This document shows positions 23,784-34,633 of a stretch of 64,000 bases of DNA, one piece after another (position 1 is the stretch's first letter; every line of letters starts with the position of its first letter). The stretch comes from Podarcis raffonei (Eukaryota; Chordata; Lepidosauria; Squamata; Lacertidae), in NCBI RefSeq assembly GCF_027172205.1, contig NC_070614.1, forward strand, positions 39,810,001 to 39,874,000, written 5' to 3'. The notes beneath the pieces were generated by a model. It saw only the letters and a list, made by a program, of their open reading frames with translations. It was not told the origin of the DNA and did not search any database. The position numbers and the translations under genes are program-made.

Positions 23784-24560
23784 TATAGAATCATAGAATC
23801 GTATAGTTGGAAAGAATCCCAAGGGTCCTTTAGTTCTGCAATGCAGAAATCTCAACTCAAGCATCCATGACAGATGTCCATCCAACCTCTACTTCAAAAC
23901 CTCCACTGAAGGAGTGTTCACAAACTTCAATTCCATGGTCAAAGAACTCCTCGAAAGATTCCATCACTGGTGTCTCTGACCATTTTTACACATCACTTGG
24001 GAAGACAGGCGAATTAATGCCAGTGTACTGGAAGAAGCAAAGATAACCAATGATTCTTCAACATCAACTTCGTTGGACTGGTCATGTTGTGCGGATGCCT
24101 GATGATCGTCTTCCAAAGCAACTGCTCTATTCCCAACTTAAAAATGGAAAGGTGGTGGACAACAAAAGAGGTTTAAAGACTCCCTCAAAGCAAATCTTTA
24201 AAAATGTAGTATAAACACCGACAACTGGGAAACACTGGCCTGTGAGCGCTCCAATTGGAGAACAGCCTTTACCAAAGGTGTCATGGGCTTTGAAGACGTT
24301 CCAACTCAGGACTCAAGGGCTAAGAGGAAGGTATGCTTGGCAAACCCTCACTGTGATGAACTCCTGTCCAGAAACGTATGTCCCCACTGTGGAAGGACGT
24401 GTGGATCCAGAACTGGCCTCCACAGTCACTTATGGACTCACTGTTAAAACCGTGTTCATGGAAGACAATCTTACGAGTGATCGCCAAAGAAGAAGACTGC
24501 CAGAAAGCTCTTCCTGATGTTGAGCTGGAATCACCTTTCTTGTAACTTGAACCCGTTAGA
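23784..24560 (-). mobile_element. CR1 LINE 3' region, interrupted by an RTE-like insertion
   Basis: TAGAATCATAGAATCGTATA at 23786-23805 is the CR1 3' terminus read on the minus strand, and AACCTCTACTTCAAAACCTC continues it. CR1 sequence resumes near 24495 (CTCTTCCTGATGTTGAGC, TTTCTTGTAACTTGAACCC). The part between, about 23956-24493, is foreign (next entry). Confidence 0.65.
23956..24493 (+). mobile_element. RTE-like LINE C-terminal fragment with terminal zinc-finger motif
   Basis: The plus-strand reading includes LRWTGHVVRMPDDRLPKQLL, the conserved motif after the RT domain of several RTE-related elements. It also has VCPHCGRTCGSRTGLHSH, a Cys/His finger often found at the extreme C-terminus of such proteins. 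Frames are broken. It differs clearly from the BovB copies. Confidence 0.6.
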
Positions 24561-26169
24561 CGTTTACTCTGATTCCGTGTTGGAGCAGGTTTTCCTTGGG
24601 GGGGAAGTGGTAGGTCAAGTAGAAGTTGTGGGTGAACCCTTGGCTCTGCTCATTGATTTCAATGGGTCTACCCTGCGTAGCACTAGCACTGAATACAATC
24701 CTGGCTTTTAAACTTGGGGTCCCTTCCCAGTGGCCAACTTGGGGCTCTCCAGTTTCAGTGACGCTAAAATTGGGTGCTTCTTGCAGTCTACAGCGTTATT
24801 TCTGTGGCGTGATGCCCTGTTGTACCTCCCCACCCTCTTAAACCACCTCTGCCCTTCTGGCACATACAGACAAAAATATAAGCTGCTGTTTCTCGATCTA
24901 TTTATTGAGAGCAAGAGGGGTCTTCTGCCCCAGGAGTTTAGCAAAGCCCACAAGGGGATTGTGCAGGAAAAGCAGCAGGTGGTATCATCTGATCTGCTGT
25001 CCCATTGACTTTTGTTACCTACAAGACAAGAACGGTTGTGAAACAGGAGCATTAAGTTGGCCTAATGCAGTCCACTCTAAAAGGCTGCAGTCTCTCTCTC
25101 CCTTTCCAGCACGACCACCTTTTGGACGAGCCACAAACACCCACTTTTGACTGCCAAACCAAGCAAACTTCCATCGGGTTTCCCCCAATGGATGTTTGCT
25201 CCAATTCAGCGGTCAACAGGGTGTTTCCTCCCGGGAAAGCAGTGGGGCAAATAGAAAACTGCTCGGCTCCGTGCTTTATAGACATGGGGTAAGCCAAGTG
25301 TGGACAAGCCCTGAATACGAGACTACCCTAGTGTTTGACCCCTAAGTCAGGGGCTGGAAAAGTGCTGCCCTCTGGCTGTTGCTGAACTCCAGGTCCCAGC
25401 AGCCCCTGCTAGCACGAGGATGAGGGCAGCTGGAAAAAGGACATCTGGAGGGTGACAGATTCCACCTTCCAACACTTTTTAAAATATTTATAATTTAATT
25501 AAGTTTGTTCTAGTAGATTAAAGCAAATAAAAAAGGGGGAGAAGGAAGAATAGAAAAGAAGAGGAGGGAAATAATATATTAGAAACCTTTTAAAAAGCAG
25601 GGGGAAACAGCAATAGGAAAAAAAGCATAAAATACAATTAAGGCCACAAAACTAGATAGTATATATGTAGATGGATAAACCTATTGTATATGTTAATCCA
25701 TGTGTCACTGTGGTTTCGACAAAGACATTCCAAATATCAGTAAATTTGTCCATGCATCATCTTCGACCTTAGGCTTGCAAGAGTCCATTGCTTGCAAGAG
25801 TTGTCATATCATCTGTGCATTGATTGATGAGGGCCATATTTTTGCCCTTACAATGTACCAATAGCAATTTTTTACAGATGGGAGGGCATGGAGAATCCAT
25901 TTGCCTTGACCAATGGTCAAACCCCATAAATTAGGCATCTAGTTTAAGAAGAGGTTATCTTCTGAAGTTTTTAGCTCTTTATACATCCTAATAACATCAT
26001 TGTTGTCGTTCCCCCACCCGCCCCCAATACCAGACACTGTATAAACCTACGTTTCAGGGAAGTGTTTTCCTTATTGCATTCCTACACTTAACCCGATCCC
26101 AAGTCAAGACACTGATCCGACCAGCTGGTGGCGGAAAGCAGTGCTCCATGGGGTCAAGCAGAGAGGAGT
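24561..26169. other. No recognisable gene; A/G-rich tract
   Basis: From 25500 to 25650 the sequence is A/G-rich, like a LINE 3' or 5' tract, but no protein match is visible. Confidence 0.35.
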
Positions 26170-26268
26170 CTTTCTGAGTTCTCTTAATGGGGGATGAAGA
26201 GACTTGAACCCGGGACCTTCTGCACTCAGAGTATGTGCTTGGCTGCTTGGCCACTAAGCTATGGCCGC
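26170..26268 (-). mobile_element. tRNA-derived SINE fragment
   Basis: The minus strand reads GGCCATAGCTTAGTGGCCAA followed by GGTCCCGGGTTCAAGTCTC, degenerate A and B boxes. It is not a functional tRNA: the arms do not pair well. Confidence 0.5.
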
Positions 26269-26692
26269 ACCCAGAAAAGCACATCCCGAAGACTTTGTTG
26301 AAAGCGGAATGCCGTCTGCAGCAGAAATTCATCCCTGCAAGTGGATTCTACCCTCTCACCAGCAGAATTCTTAGGGCTTCTCATCTTTTCCTCTGCCCAC
26401 TGCCCCTCTTACGCAAAGATTCCTACTCAGAAAGCAGAAAACAGACAGAGCTGCAGACACCACATATCTAAAGCAACACACACACACCACACAAAAAAAC
26501 CCCTCACAGAGCTGTAATTCCAAGCACCCTTAGCAAGTTCCCAGGATTCCTTGGGAGTGCTTTAAATGTACTTCCAATCTATGGTGTGTGCCATCACAGA
26601 GAGTGTCACTCATGCAACTTGCTCATTGTCTTTCTAGAGAGCCCAGAACATATCCCAGTATCAGGTGGAGAAGCAGAATAGGGGGAGTAAAC

Positions 26693-26932
26693 CAGGGGTC
26701 AGCAAACTTTTTCAGCAGGGGGCCAGTCCACTGTCCCTCAGACCTTGGGGGGGGCGGACTATATTTTTTTTAAAAAGAAAACAACCACGAATGCCCATGC
26801 CCCACAAATAACCCAGAGATGCATTTTAAATAAAAGCACACATTCTACTCATGTAAAAACATGCTGATTCCCAGACTGTCTGCGGGCCGGATTTAGAAGG
26901 CAATTGGGCCGGATCCCAATTGCCTACCCATG
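26693..26932. mobile_element. hAT-type non-autonomous element with perfect 8-bp duplication
   Basis: Starts CAGGGGTCAGCAAACTTT and ends TTGCCTACCCATG. GAGTAAAC is on both sides (26685-26692 and 26933-26940). It is the same family as 58350-58585. Confidence 0.85.
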
Positions 26933-27290
26933 GAGTAAACAAACAAACAACAACAACCCTCGTTCTTTAAGATGCAGTAGTGATTTGAGGCATTCAGAAG
27001 TGGATCAACAGATTGGGCTCTGCCTGCCCCCAAATATCACCTTTTAGGGGCATTTAGTTAAAGCGACATATGTCCTTTTTATTTCTGTGCCCATATTCTG
27101 CCACCACACAAACTGCATTGAGTTGCAAAAGGGCCTGCTCCTCTTTATGCCTTGGCCCTAAATGGAATCGATGCCTTAAAGAAATCTCACCTATTGCCTT
27201 TAGTCTGCACAGGCCACTGTGGAAACAAACCAACAAAGAAGATTATTGCATCCGTCAAAAATTATGGTGGTCCAAAGTGGGGGAACATCC

Positions 27291-28166
27291 GTTGGCGGAG
27301 ATGACTGGCAGAATCTGAGACCAGGGAGAAGAGTCGGTGGAAGAAGATTGGAAGAAATTTAAAGACTATTTACAGAAATATTGTAAAATTAATGAATGTT
27401 AGAATGATGTTGGAATGAAGTTAATTGGCGTTAGTAGAAATGTTATTAAGAATTAAGTAAGAATAGATTGATTATAGGTAAAGGTGTTGAAATATACTCA
27501 GAGTCGCAAAGTGATTTCATGCTCTTTATTCAGCTCAGAGTGGTGAGGAGGAATGAATGAATGTCCCCTCAAAGTATCTGCTTTATATACATTATTTACA
27601 CAATGGGCTGCACATGATTGGCTAATTCCGGAATTCTACTGTAAGCCAATCAGGTTGTGGATTCACTTCTATCTGGAGCATGATTGGGTGGTTCCTGCCA
27701 ACCAATCATACTGCTGCATTGTTCTAGGACCAATCAGACTGCTGCATTCTGAATCCTATTGTTCTAGGACCAATCAGACTGCTGCCTTTTGGATCCTATT
27801 GTTCTAGGACCAATCAGACTGCTGCAGTTTGGATCCTATTCAACTCAGTACATAACAGGTGTAAAATTTAAAATTAAATTGCGTTAAGATGAATTATGGA
27901 ATTAATTTTGAGAAAGAGGGAAAGGACTTGCTGAAACAATTAATTGAACTAGAATACAAAAAGGGAGATGTGAGGAAGTCAAGGAAATAAGCAAATGAAA
28001 GATAAGGATATGAAAATAGGGTTTTTTTCTTTTTCTTTTTTAATGTTTTTGTTTTTAAAATGTTTTTCTTTTTTCTTTTTTCTTTTTCATTGTAATCTTT
28101 TTATTGTTTGTTTTTCTTTTTTCTGTATTTGCTAAACCTGAATAAATATCTTTTTTTTAAAAAAAA
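27291..28166 (+). mobile_element. L1 LINE 3' end with 17-bp target duplication, carrying a nested solo LTR
   Basis: AAAGTGGGGGAACATCC occurs at 27274-27290 and again at 28167-28183, after a poly(A) tail. The intervening A/G-rich sequence ends in an AATAAATATC signal and an A run, typical of an L1 3' UTR. The LTR at 27488-27857 interrupts it and so inserted later. Confidence 0.8.
27488..27857 (-). mobile_element. Solo LTR fossil, endogenous retrovirus type (copy B), inside the L1
   Basis: On the minus strand it begins TGTTATGTACTGAG and ends TATATTTCA, with a TATATAAAGC box and an AATAAAGAGC polyadenylation signal. The U3 part carries about three tandem 40-bp units, each with a CCAAT box, like enhancer repeats of gamma-type retroviruses. 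The 5-bp duplication GGTGT flanks it (27483-27487 and 27858-27862). It is a solo LTR with no internal genes; the intact duplication suggests moderate to young age. Confidence 0.8.
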
Positions 28167-28461
28167 AAAGTGGGGGAACATCCTTTGCTTATTGCTCCGG
28201 ATGTGTCTGGTGCCTTCATAGCTTAGAAGGCAGCTTGTGTGTGACTGGCCCAGCCCAGCCCCAACCCAATGGCCTCTAGCTGGAATCCCATCATCCCTGA
28301 GCGCTGGCCAGGCTGACTCCAATGACTGATGGAGGCAGCACCTGGAGGACACCTGTCTGGGGAAGGCAGAAACAGGGCGACATGATGGGGAATGAACTGG
28401 CGAGTTCGTTGTGCAAGGAAAAGGGCAAAGAGATGCAGGAATTCTCCCCACGTGCACAAAA

Positions 28462-28502
28462 TCACATTTTTACACCAGTCTTCACTTCTACAGTTCTTGA
28501 AT
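28462..28502 (-). CDS. Candidate terminal exon of the lipocalin gene (uncertain)
   Basis: Lipocalins normally end with a very short sixth coding exon in phase 1. Downstream of exon 5, an AG at GATATCAG allows an in-phase reading ending TVEVKTGVKM and a TGA at 28464-28462. It lacks the usual C-terminal cysteine and the acceptor tract is purine-rich, so a different acceptor or a more distant exon is quite possible. Confidence 0.2.
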
Positions 28503-28648
28503 CTGATATCTCCCTTCCCCAAAACTGAGGCCCCCCTGAAAGTTTTTAAATTTCTAAGCCCAGTGGAGTTATCTGTTCCTTAGTACCTGACAACCGGATG
28601 TTCTCTGCCTCACTGGGACATACAAGAACAACTTCTCTTAGGTCTTAC

Positions 28649-30119
28649 CTTCTGGAGGAAATTGTACCAAATACTTCTCTTCCAAGCCCAATTTTGCGAA
28701 CTGTTTTGCAAAGATCTGCTTGGACTCTCGCGTGGGAATTTTTCCAATACCTGGAAAAGAGACAAGACCTGAACCCTACATGCGTTTCATACCTCCAGTT
28801 GCTAGAAGGCAGCATTTGTGCAGATAAAAAATGGAAGGGGGAGAGGGAAAAGAGTGAATTTCTGGCTAAGTCTTCCAAATAAGGAATGTGAGGTGATGAT
28901 GTTCAGGGCACAATACAACCCCCTCCAACATCTCTCCAGTGAAAATAGGGACATCCTGTTCTACATCGGGAAGCTTCTCCTGCACAAATAGCTGTCATGG
29001 ACACATCAACATAGGTCACCTTGAGCCTATTGCAACTTTTCCACCTCACCTACATCACAAGAGTGTGGTAAAAAAAAAAGTGAGAGGGAAGGGATGGTGT
29101 ATAACACTTTCCACACATAATGGGAATGAAATAAAATTTTAGCGGTAAGGATTTAAAGCATATTGGTGACCATTTCCTTCAACATTATAGGAATAGCTTT
29201 GTATTCCAGCTTCACCATTTCCTTCATTTGGTGCGGGGAATTTATTTTCAGGATAAACAGCACTCTGTTTTTGCACCTATACACACCACTTTTAACTGTT
29301 CCCCAAGGCGAGGAGGAAAAACGAAGAACGAGACATTCTGGGATCCAAACAGAAACCAGTATGGCTTCTGTAACTCTGGGACTGTCCCTGGAAATTCGAG
29401 GTACTTGGGGGTCTGGGAAAAGGACAAGCGCGACAGTCTGGGATCAAATCAGAAACTGGGGCAGCTTCTGTACTTACGGGACTGTCCTTGGAAAATCAGG
29501 ACACTTGGAAGTAATATGCTAGCTAGGGCTGATGGGAGTTGTCATCCGAAGCCTCTGGAGGAGACCGGGCTGACACAGGCTGTCCTACACCATTATTTTG
29601 AATTGTAAATCCCCTTGATTATATGGGTGGAATGGTGATATGTATAAATGTAACGACTTAATAAATGTTCTCTCTCTTCCCTCTTCAAGGTGAGGGTGGG
29701 AGTCTCCTTGGCTACATACCATAAAGTGTCAAATAAACGGACATGACGCCATCCCGTGTGTGTGCAGCCGTGACAACGCAGTAGCTCTTACAATCTGTCT
29801 GCCCATCTAGGACGACGCCTTTACCCCATTCTGGAGAAAAAAGAGAGAGGAAGGCCTGCGTAATGAATTGGGGACTCTCCAATCGGTGCGAAATTTAGCA
29901 CCAACGGGTATGCTTCCCTTAAAAATAAATAAATAAACTTGACTCATCCGTCCTTCACGGCTGTAAGCTGTTGAAAGCGCATTAAATCATCAAACCATTA
30001 AAATAGAAAACAAGAATGGATAATACTTGGGTGTGGGTGTTATTGAATAGTTCATGTGACGTCACCCCCATTACATGCAGGCCTGTGCGTGTGACATTGA
30101 ATGTCTGCGTTGCAGCTGT

Positions 30120-30171
<52 letters not shown>

Positions 30172-33100
30172 TCAGCTCTGGTCTCCACCACCAGCAAGGC
30201 ACCCTGTTCCATAGGGAGGAAAAGGGTGTCCCCCTCCCCAAAAAGGTTGATTCTCTGGCTGGCTGTGGAGACGGAAGCTGAACTGCTTCTCTCTCGTAAG
30301 CAGCACTGCAGAGGCCATTTGTTCATTGACTTTGTGGGTGCCCAGCCCCCACAATTATGGAGTTGGCTCCTATGGGCTCTGGCGTGGGTGGCTCAGGGTC
30401 GGTGGTGGCAGAGGGGCTATTGGGTGATTGCCCTTAAAAAGCTCAACAACTTTTTGTATCCAGTTTTTCTTCTTCTTGGAATATGGTAACCCTAGGGGAA
30501 TAAGGCTCTCAGTCGTTACCTAACCATAAAGATGGCTGTCTGTCACCACTGCTTGTGGGGATCAGTCTGTTTGGCTGCTGTGGAAACTGGGATGCTGTGC
30601 TCAATGGATGTTTGGTCTAATCCAGCAACGAAGCTCCTCCTTACGTTCCTAAGACTAAAGAGTATTTGGGGGCCTCTTTCGGTGCAGTCAAAGGATTCCT
30701 GCATTGCAGGAGGTTAGACGAGATCACCCTTGGGGTTCCTTCTTACTCCTATGGTTCTGTGATTCCAGGATTCTATGGAAGGTGTCCTCTGTTTAATGTC
30801 TAGTTCAAGTCTAGCTTAAAGATAACCCTAAAACGATGGCTTGGTCTGCATCTACACATTTTCCTTTGGCTGTGCCAATCGGTGTCCTCCTTTTAGGCGA
30901 TGCCTAACTCAGCCCTGAGTGCTCACTGGAAGGACTGGACTGGACTGATCCTGAAGGACAGATCCTGAAGCTGAGCCTCCAATACTTGGCCACCTCATGA
31001 GAAGAAAAGACTCCCTGGAAAAGACCCTGATGTTGGGAAAGATGGAGGGCACAAGGAAAAGGGGACGACAGAGGACGAGATGGTTGGACAGTGTTCTCGA
31101 AGCTACCAGCATGAGTTTGACCAAACTGCGGGAGGCAGTGGAAGACAGGCGTGCCTGGCGTGCTCTGGTCCATGGGGTCATGAAGAGTTGGACATGACTA
31201 TACGACTAAGCAACAACAACAAAACTGGCCCATCTGGACTATCTGCAGATTTTCCTGCCACTGGAAACATCAAGCTGCTGCTGAAGACCACAACTACATT
31301 CAACTTGTAAGCACGCAAATTGACTTAAATATTACAGAAACGCCTCACGTTTCCCATCCTCCTCCCTTCCAAAGGGAGCCCAACTTGGGTCTGCCTCCTG
31401 GGGCTTCTCAGACTGCTTAGGGATGCAGGGTGAATAGCTGTAACAGGTTAAAACTGAACGAGATTTCACTCATACAGACCGCTATTGCAGGTATACTTTC
31501 CATCTTCCCCTAGGGTAAAGGCCATATCCATTTTGAGACAGCCGTAGGGCCTGTGAAAGGAGACAAGGAGGAAAGGGGTCAGGTCACGAGGAGCAGTGGT
31601 GCAGTTGTGAAATCTGAGGCATTGGACTTGGTAAGGACATCAGAAACGTCTGGCTGAATCAGGCCAGCCTCAGACCCTCCAAATGTCCCAATTTTCCAGA
31701 GGCAGTCCTGGAATTACAGAAGCCATCCAGGTTTCTGATTTGATCCCATAATGTCCCACTTTTCCTTTCAATAGAATGTCCCTAGGTCATCAGAGAAATG
31801 TTGAAGGGGATGGAAGAGGATGTCCCTATTTTCCCAGGGGAAAATCTTGGAAGGAATGTAACAGAGGTTTTGTCGCCTTTGGCTCGGAAAGTGGCCACCC
31901 AACTCAAGGTCATCGCAAATCCAAATTTGCGTGGCTGGGGGTTAGACTAGATGACCCTTGGCCCCCTTCCAACACTAAAATTCTATGATTCTAACATAGT
32001 AAGGTAAAGGGACCCCTGACCATTAGGTCCAGTCGTGACCAACTCTGGGGTTGCGGCGCTCATCTCGCTTTATTGGCTGAGGGAGCCGGCGTACAGCTTC
32101 CGGGTCATGTGGCCAGCATGACGAAGCCGCTTCTGGAGAACCAGAGCAGTGCACGGAAACGCCGTTTACCTTCCCGCTGGAGCGGTACCTATTTATCTAC
32201 TTGCACTTTGATGTGCTTTCGAACTGCTAGGTGGGCAGGAGCAGGGACCGAGCAACAGGCGCTCACCCCGTCGCGGGGATTCGAACCGCTGACCTTCTGA
32301 TCAGCAAGTCCTAGGCTCTGTGGTTTAATAAGGATGTAAAAAGAGCCTTCTGGATCAGGTCAATGGCCCATCTAGTCCAGCGTCCTGTTCTCACAGTGCC
32401 CGACCAGATGCCCATGTTAAACCAGCAAGCAGGATTCAAGCCCGAAAGCAACTTTCCTCTCCTGTGATTTCCGGCAATTGGTGTTTGGAAGCATAGTTAG
32501 CAGCCATCAGTAGCCCTCTTCTCCATGGTCAGTAGATGCATAACCATAGATTCAAATTAAAACTTGCTCAGTGGATACATAGTGCTGCTCTAATTTCATC
32601 TCATCTCTCAAAACCACAATGGGGAAATCTTCAAATTCACATGTTCAAATCCAGAAATTCTACCTGATGGTGAGCAAAAGAACTCACCAGAGCAACCACA
32701 TCCCAGGGTTTTCTTCCGTCTGTGGGTGATGCTACAACAGCTCAGCAAAAACAGGCAAACTTACGTTGGCAAAGTGGAAGAGACATTGAAGTTTCCACCC
32801 TTCGTGATTGTTAAGTTGGCAGCCACCATGCTCATTCCATCTAAATAGTCGGAAAGCAGGGTGCTGTTAGTGGCGAAGATCTGTGTGTACCAGGTCTTTG
32901 GGAATTTCTGAAGACAAAAAACAAGTGGCCCTTTCAGAAGGTGCAGCAAAACACTGGGGCTCCAAGCAGAAATTCCTGACTGCCTACCTGGTACAAGTGT
33001 TCCCTTCCAATAATGGGACTTATCTGAAGATTATGAGGAGTTCCTGTCCATGCAGATGGTAAGCAGAAATGGCCAAGTGCACACATTACGGTGCACACCC

Positions 33101-33365
33101 TCCAAAGACCCCAATGGACCTGGAACATTTTCTATTTGTACAGGAAGAAATGTCCATTGAGGAATGGGCCATCTGACATTGCAAAATTCTTCCCCAAATG
33201 GTGTCTCCCCTCCCTGGGGTTGTCCCGCCACGGTGCTCGGTTGGAGCTCAACAGAAGACCAGAGCTGGTGGTTACCTTATTTGGGTCACACTTTTTAAAG
33301 TCATAACGCGTAGCATGGGCAGCGTAGAGGAAGGCAAGACCCAAACCAGTCACCCAGAACTTCAT
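28649..33365 (-). CDS. Secreted lipocalin, five recognisable coding exons
   Basis: Coding exons, in transcript order: 33365-33276, 32907-32765, 31550-31480, 29830-29720 and 28750-28649 (90, 143, 71, 111 and 102 bp). Sizes, phases and GT/AG borders match the standard lipocalin gene. Exon 1 gives a signal peptide beginning MKFWVTGLGLAFLYAAHA. Exon 2 begins KFPKTWY, the position of the G-x-W lipocalin motif, but the glycine is replaced by lysine; NST and NLT sites suggest N-glycosylation. Exon 3 begins PYGCLKMD, with the conserved lipocalin cysteine. Exon 4 has the TDY-x-SYA region as TDCKSYC, adding two cysteines, and ends SVYLTLYG. Exon 5 carries the C-terminal helix (SKQIFAKQFAKLGLEEKY). Lipocalins bind small hydrophobic ligands in a beta barrel; the ligand is unknown. 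Introns hold repeats (BovB, SINE, CR1 ends). The last short exon with the usual closing cysteine was not resolved. No inactivating change was seen. Confidence 0.9.
29165..29525. repeat. Unclassified dispersed repeat (copy 1) in a lipocalin intron
   Basis: Shares TTCCTTCAACATTA, CCAGCTTCACCATTTCCTTC and GGGACTGTCCCTGGAAA with 33893-34130 in reverse, and with shorter pieces at 22423-22480 and 31676-31850. It has no recognisable protein or terminal structure. Confidence 0.55.
30123..30168. repeat. (GA)n microsatellite
   Basis: An uninterrupted GA run of about 46 bases in the intron between lipocalin exons 3 and 4. Confidence 0.95.
30902..31221 (+). mobile_element. BovB (RTE) LINE 3' end
   Basis: The reading includes MRRKDSLEKTLMLGKMEGT and RWLDSVLEATSMSLTKLREA, the BovB ORF2 C-terminus, and ends in CAACAACAACAAAA. 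A small local duplication of GGACTGGACTGATCCTGAAG sits near the 5' truncation. It lies in a lipocalin intron. Confidence 0.88.
31930..31993 (+). mobile_element. CR1 3' terminus
   Basis: GGGGTTAGACTAGATGACCC then CCTTCCAAC and an ATTCTATGATTCT end, the hallmark of CR1. Similar termini are at 30700-30775 and 54545-54600. Confidence 0.75.
32001..32328 (-). mobile_element. Sauria-type SINE, reverse orientation
   Basis: AAGGTAAAGGGACCCCTGAC begins it. GGATTCGAACCGCTGACC near the right end is the reversed B box. The first bases of the tRNA head are missing. It lies in the intron between lipocalin exons 2 and 3. Confidence 0.88.
32335..32550 (+). repeat. CR1-like dispersed repeat of squamates
   Basis: AGCCTTCTGGATCAGGTCAA, CCCATCTAGTCCAGCGTCC and TGTTCTCACAGTGCCC form a recognisable block. 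Related copies are at 43020-43300, 41815-41865 and 15565-16140. Confidence 0.55.
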
Positions 33366-33442
33366 CTTGCGTCTCTGCTTTCTCGCTTCTCGGTAAGAGG
33401 ATATTCTGAGACAAGTTAGCTCAAGGCATGCACGCTTCCTGG

Positions 33443-33450
33443 CTTTTGTA
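33443..33450 (-). promoter_or_regulatory. TATA-like box upstream of the lipocalin gene
   Basis: On the minus strand TACAAAAGCCAGG lies about 80 bases before the lipocalin ATG, at a spacing that allows a short 5' UTR. Several lipocalin promoters have a TATA box of similar context. The assignment is by position and resemblance only. Confidence 0.4.
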
Positions 33451-33892
33451 GAGCTTTACTCTCTCCCTGCCACACCCCCTGAAACGCTTGCATCAAGTCC
33501 ACCCGCCGTCCTTTCTCGCCCACCAGCCACGTTTGCAGCTGCAGATACAACAAGGTTGTTGTTGGCATGGGAACAGCTGCCCCAATGGCTCCCTGTGCAA
33601 CACAAGGAGGTGTTGTGGTTGTCCAAACAGAGGAGGCATTTGCCTTGGCCCACGATCCAACGGGCATTTGGACAACAACCACCCGGAAAGGTCACACTCC
33701 TCTTATCTAAAGCAGGGGGGAAAGAGCTTGGAGTGGGTGACCCAAGGTCAATATGTTTCTTGGAGTGCAATAAATGAAGGAATGACGTCAGCTGCTTTCC
33801 CGGTCACCCTTTTGGAAAGATGCAGGAGAGCAAAGATGGAGTCATGCGGCCGGGCTGCTGCTGCTCCCATGTCAGGAGGGCTGCTGGGGCCC

Positions 33893-34130
33893 TCATGGTG
33901 TCCCAATTTTCCAGGGACAGTCCCGGAAGCCATCCGAGTTTTGGATTTGATCCCTGAATGTCCCTCTCGTCCTTTTCCTTCTGCATCTCAGAGAGCAATT
34001 AAAAGTGGTGTGTGTAGGTGCAAAAAATGGAGTATGGTTTATGCTGCAAATAAAATCCCTGCAACAAATGAAGGAAATGGTGAAGCTGGCATACAAAGCC
34101 ATTCCTGTAATGTTGAAGGAAAAAGTGACC
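33893..34130. repeat. Unclassified dispersed repeat (copy 2)
   Basis: Reverse-orientation relative of 29165-29525, with AATTTTCCAGGGACAGTCCC on the left and GAAGGAAAAAGTGACC on the right. Confidence 0.55.
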
Positions 34131-34208
34131 AGTCCACTTTCAGTCCTTTCATTGCAACGTTTCCGCAGCCAGCCATTTCTTAGGAAACACGGGGAGTGTT
34201 GATTCCTT

Positions 34209-34434
34209 TACAGTCAAACCTCGGTTCTCAAACGTTTCGGCTCCTGAACACCAAAAACCCAGAAGTAAATGCTCCAGTTTCCTATCATATTTTGGAACCT
34301 GAATGTCCAACATGGCTTCCACTTGAGTGCAAGAAGCTCTTGCAACCAATCGGAAGCTGTGCCTCGGTTGTCAAACGTTTCAGAAGTCAAACGGTCTTCC
34401 GGAATGGATTATATTCAACAACCATGGTATTGTA
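34209..34434. mobile_element. TA-flanked MITE, related family C
   Basis: Starts TACAGTCAAACCTCGG and ends AACCATGGTATTGTA. The interior has TCAAACGTTTC and GGAATGGATT motifs, also seen near 5283-5345 and 21684-21823. Confidence 0.55.
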
Positions 34435-34633
34435 AATGGAGCCTGACACTGTCTACTCAGATGTAGGCCCCCTTTATTCAATGGAACTGACTCCCAGGGA
34501 ACTGGGTCAAGACTGGGCAGCCTTACACTGCAATCTGAAGCATTTTGACTCAGAACTAAGTCCCACTGAGTTCCGTAGGATTTCCTCCCTGTTCTGATCA
34601 TTCTCACAGTTTCCTCTATTCTTAATATTATTA

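Noticed and set aside
26170-26268. Possible tRNA gene
   Set aside because: A and B boxes are present but the arms do not pair and SINE-like sequence follows. Same conclusion for the tRNA-like heads at 7440, 23392, 39205, 49238 and 57950.
33416-34183. Frames of 88-231 codons upstream of the lipocalin
   Set aside because: No domain. The 231-codon frame runs into the unclassified repeat at 33893.
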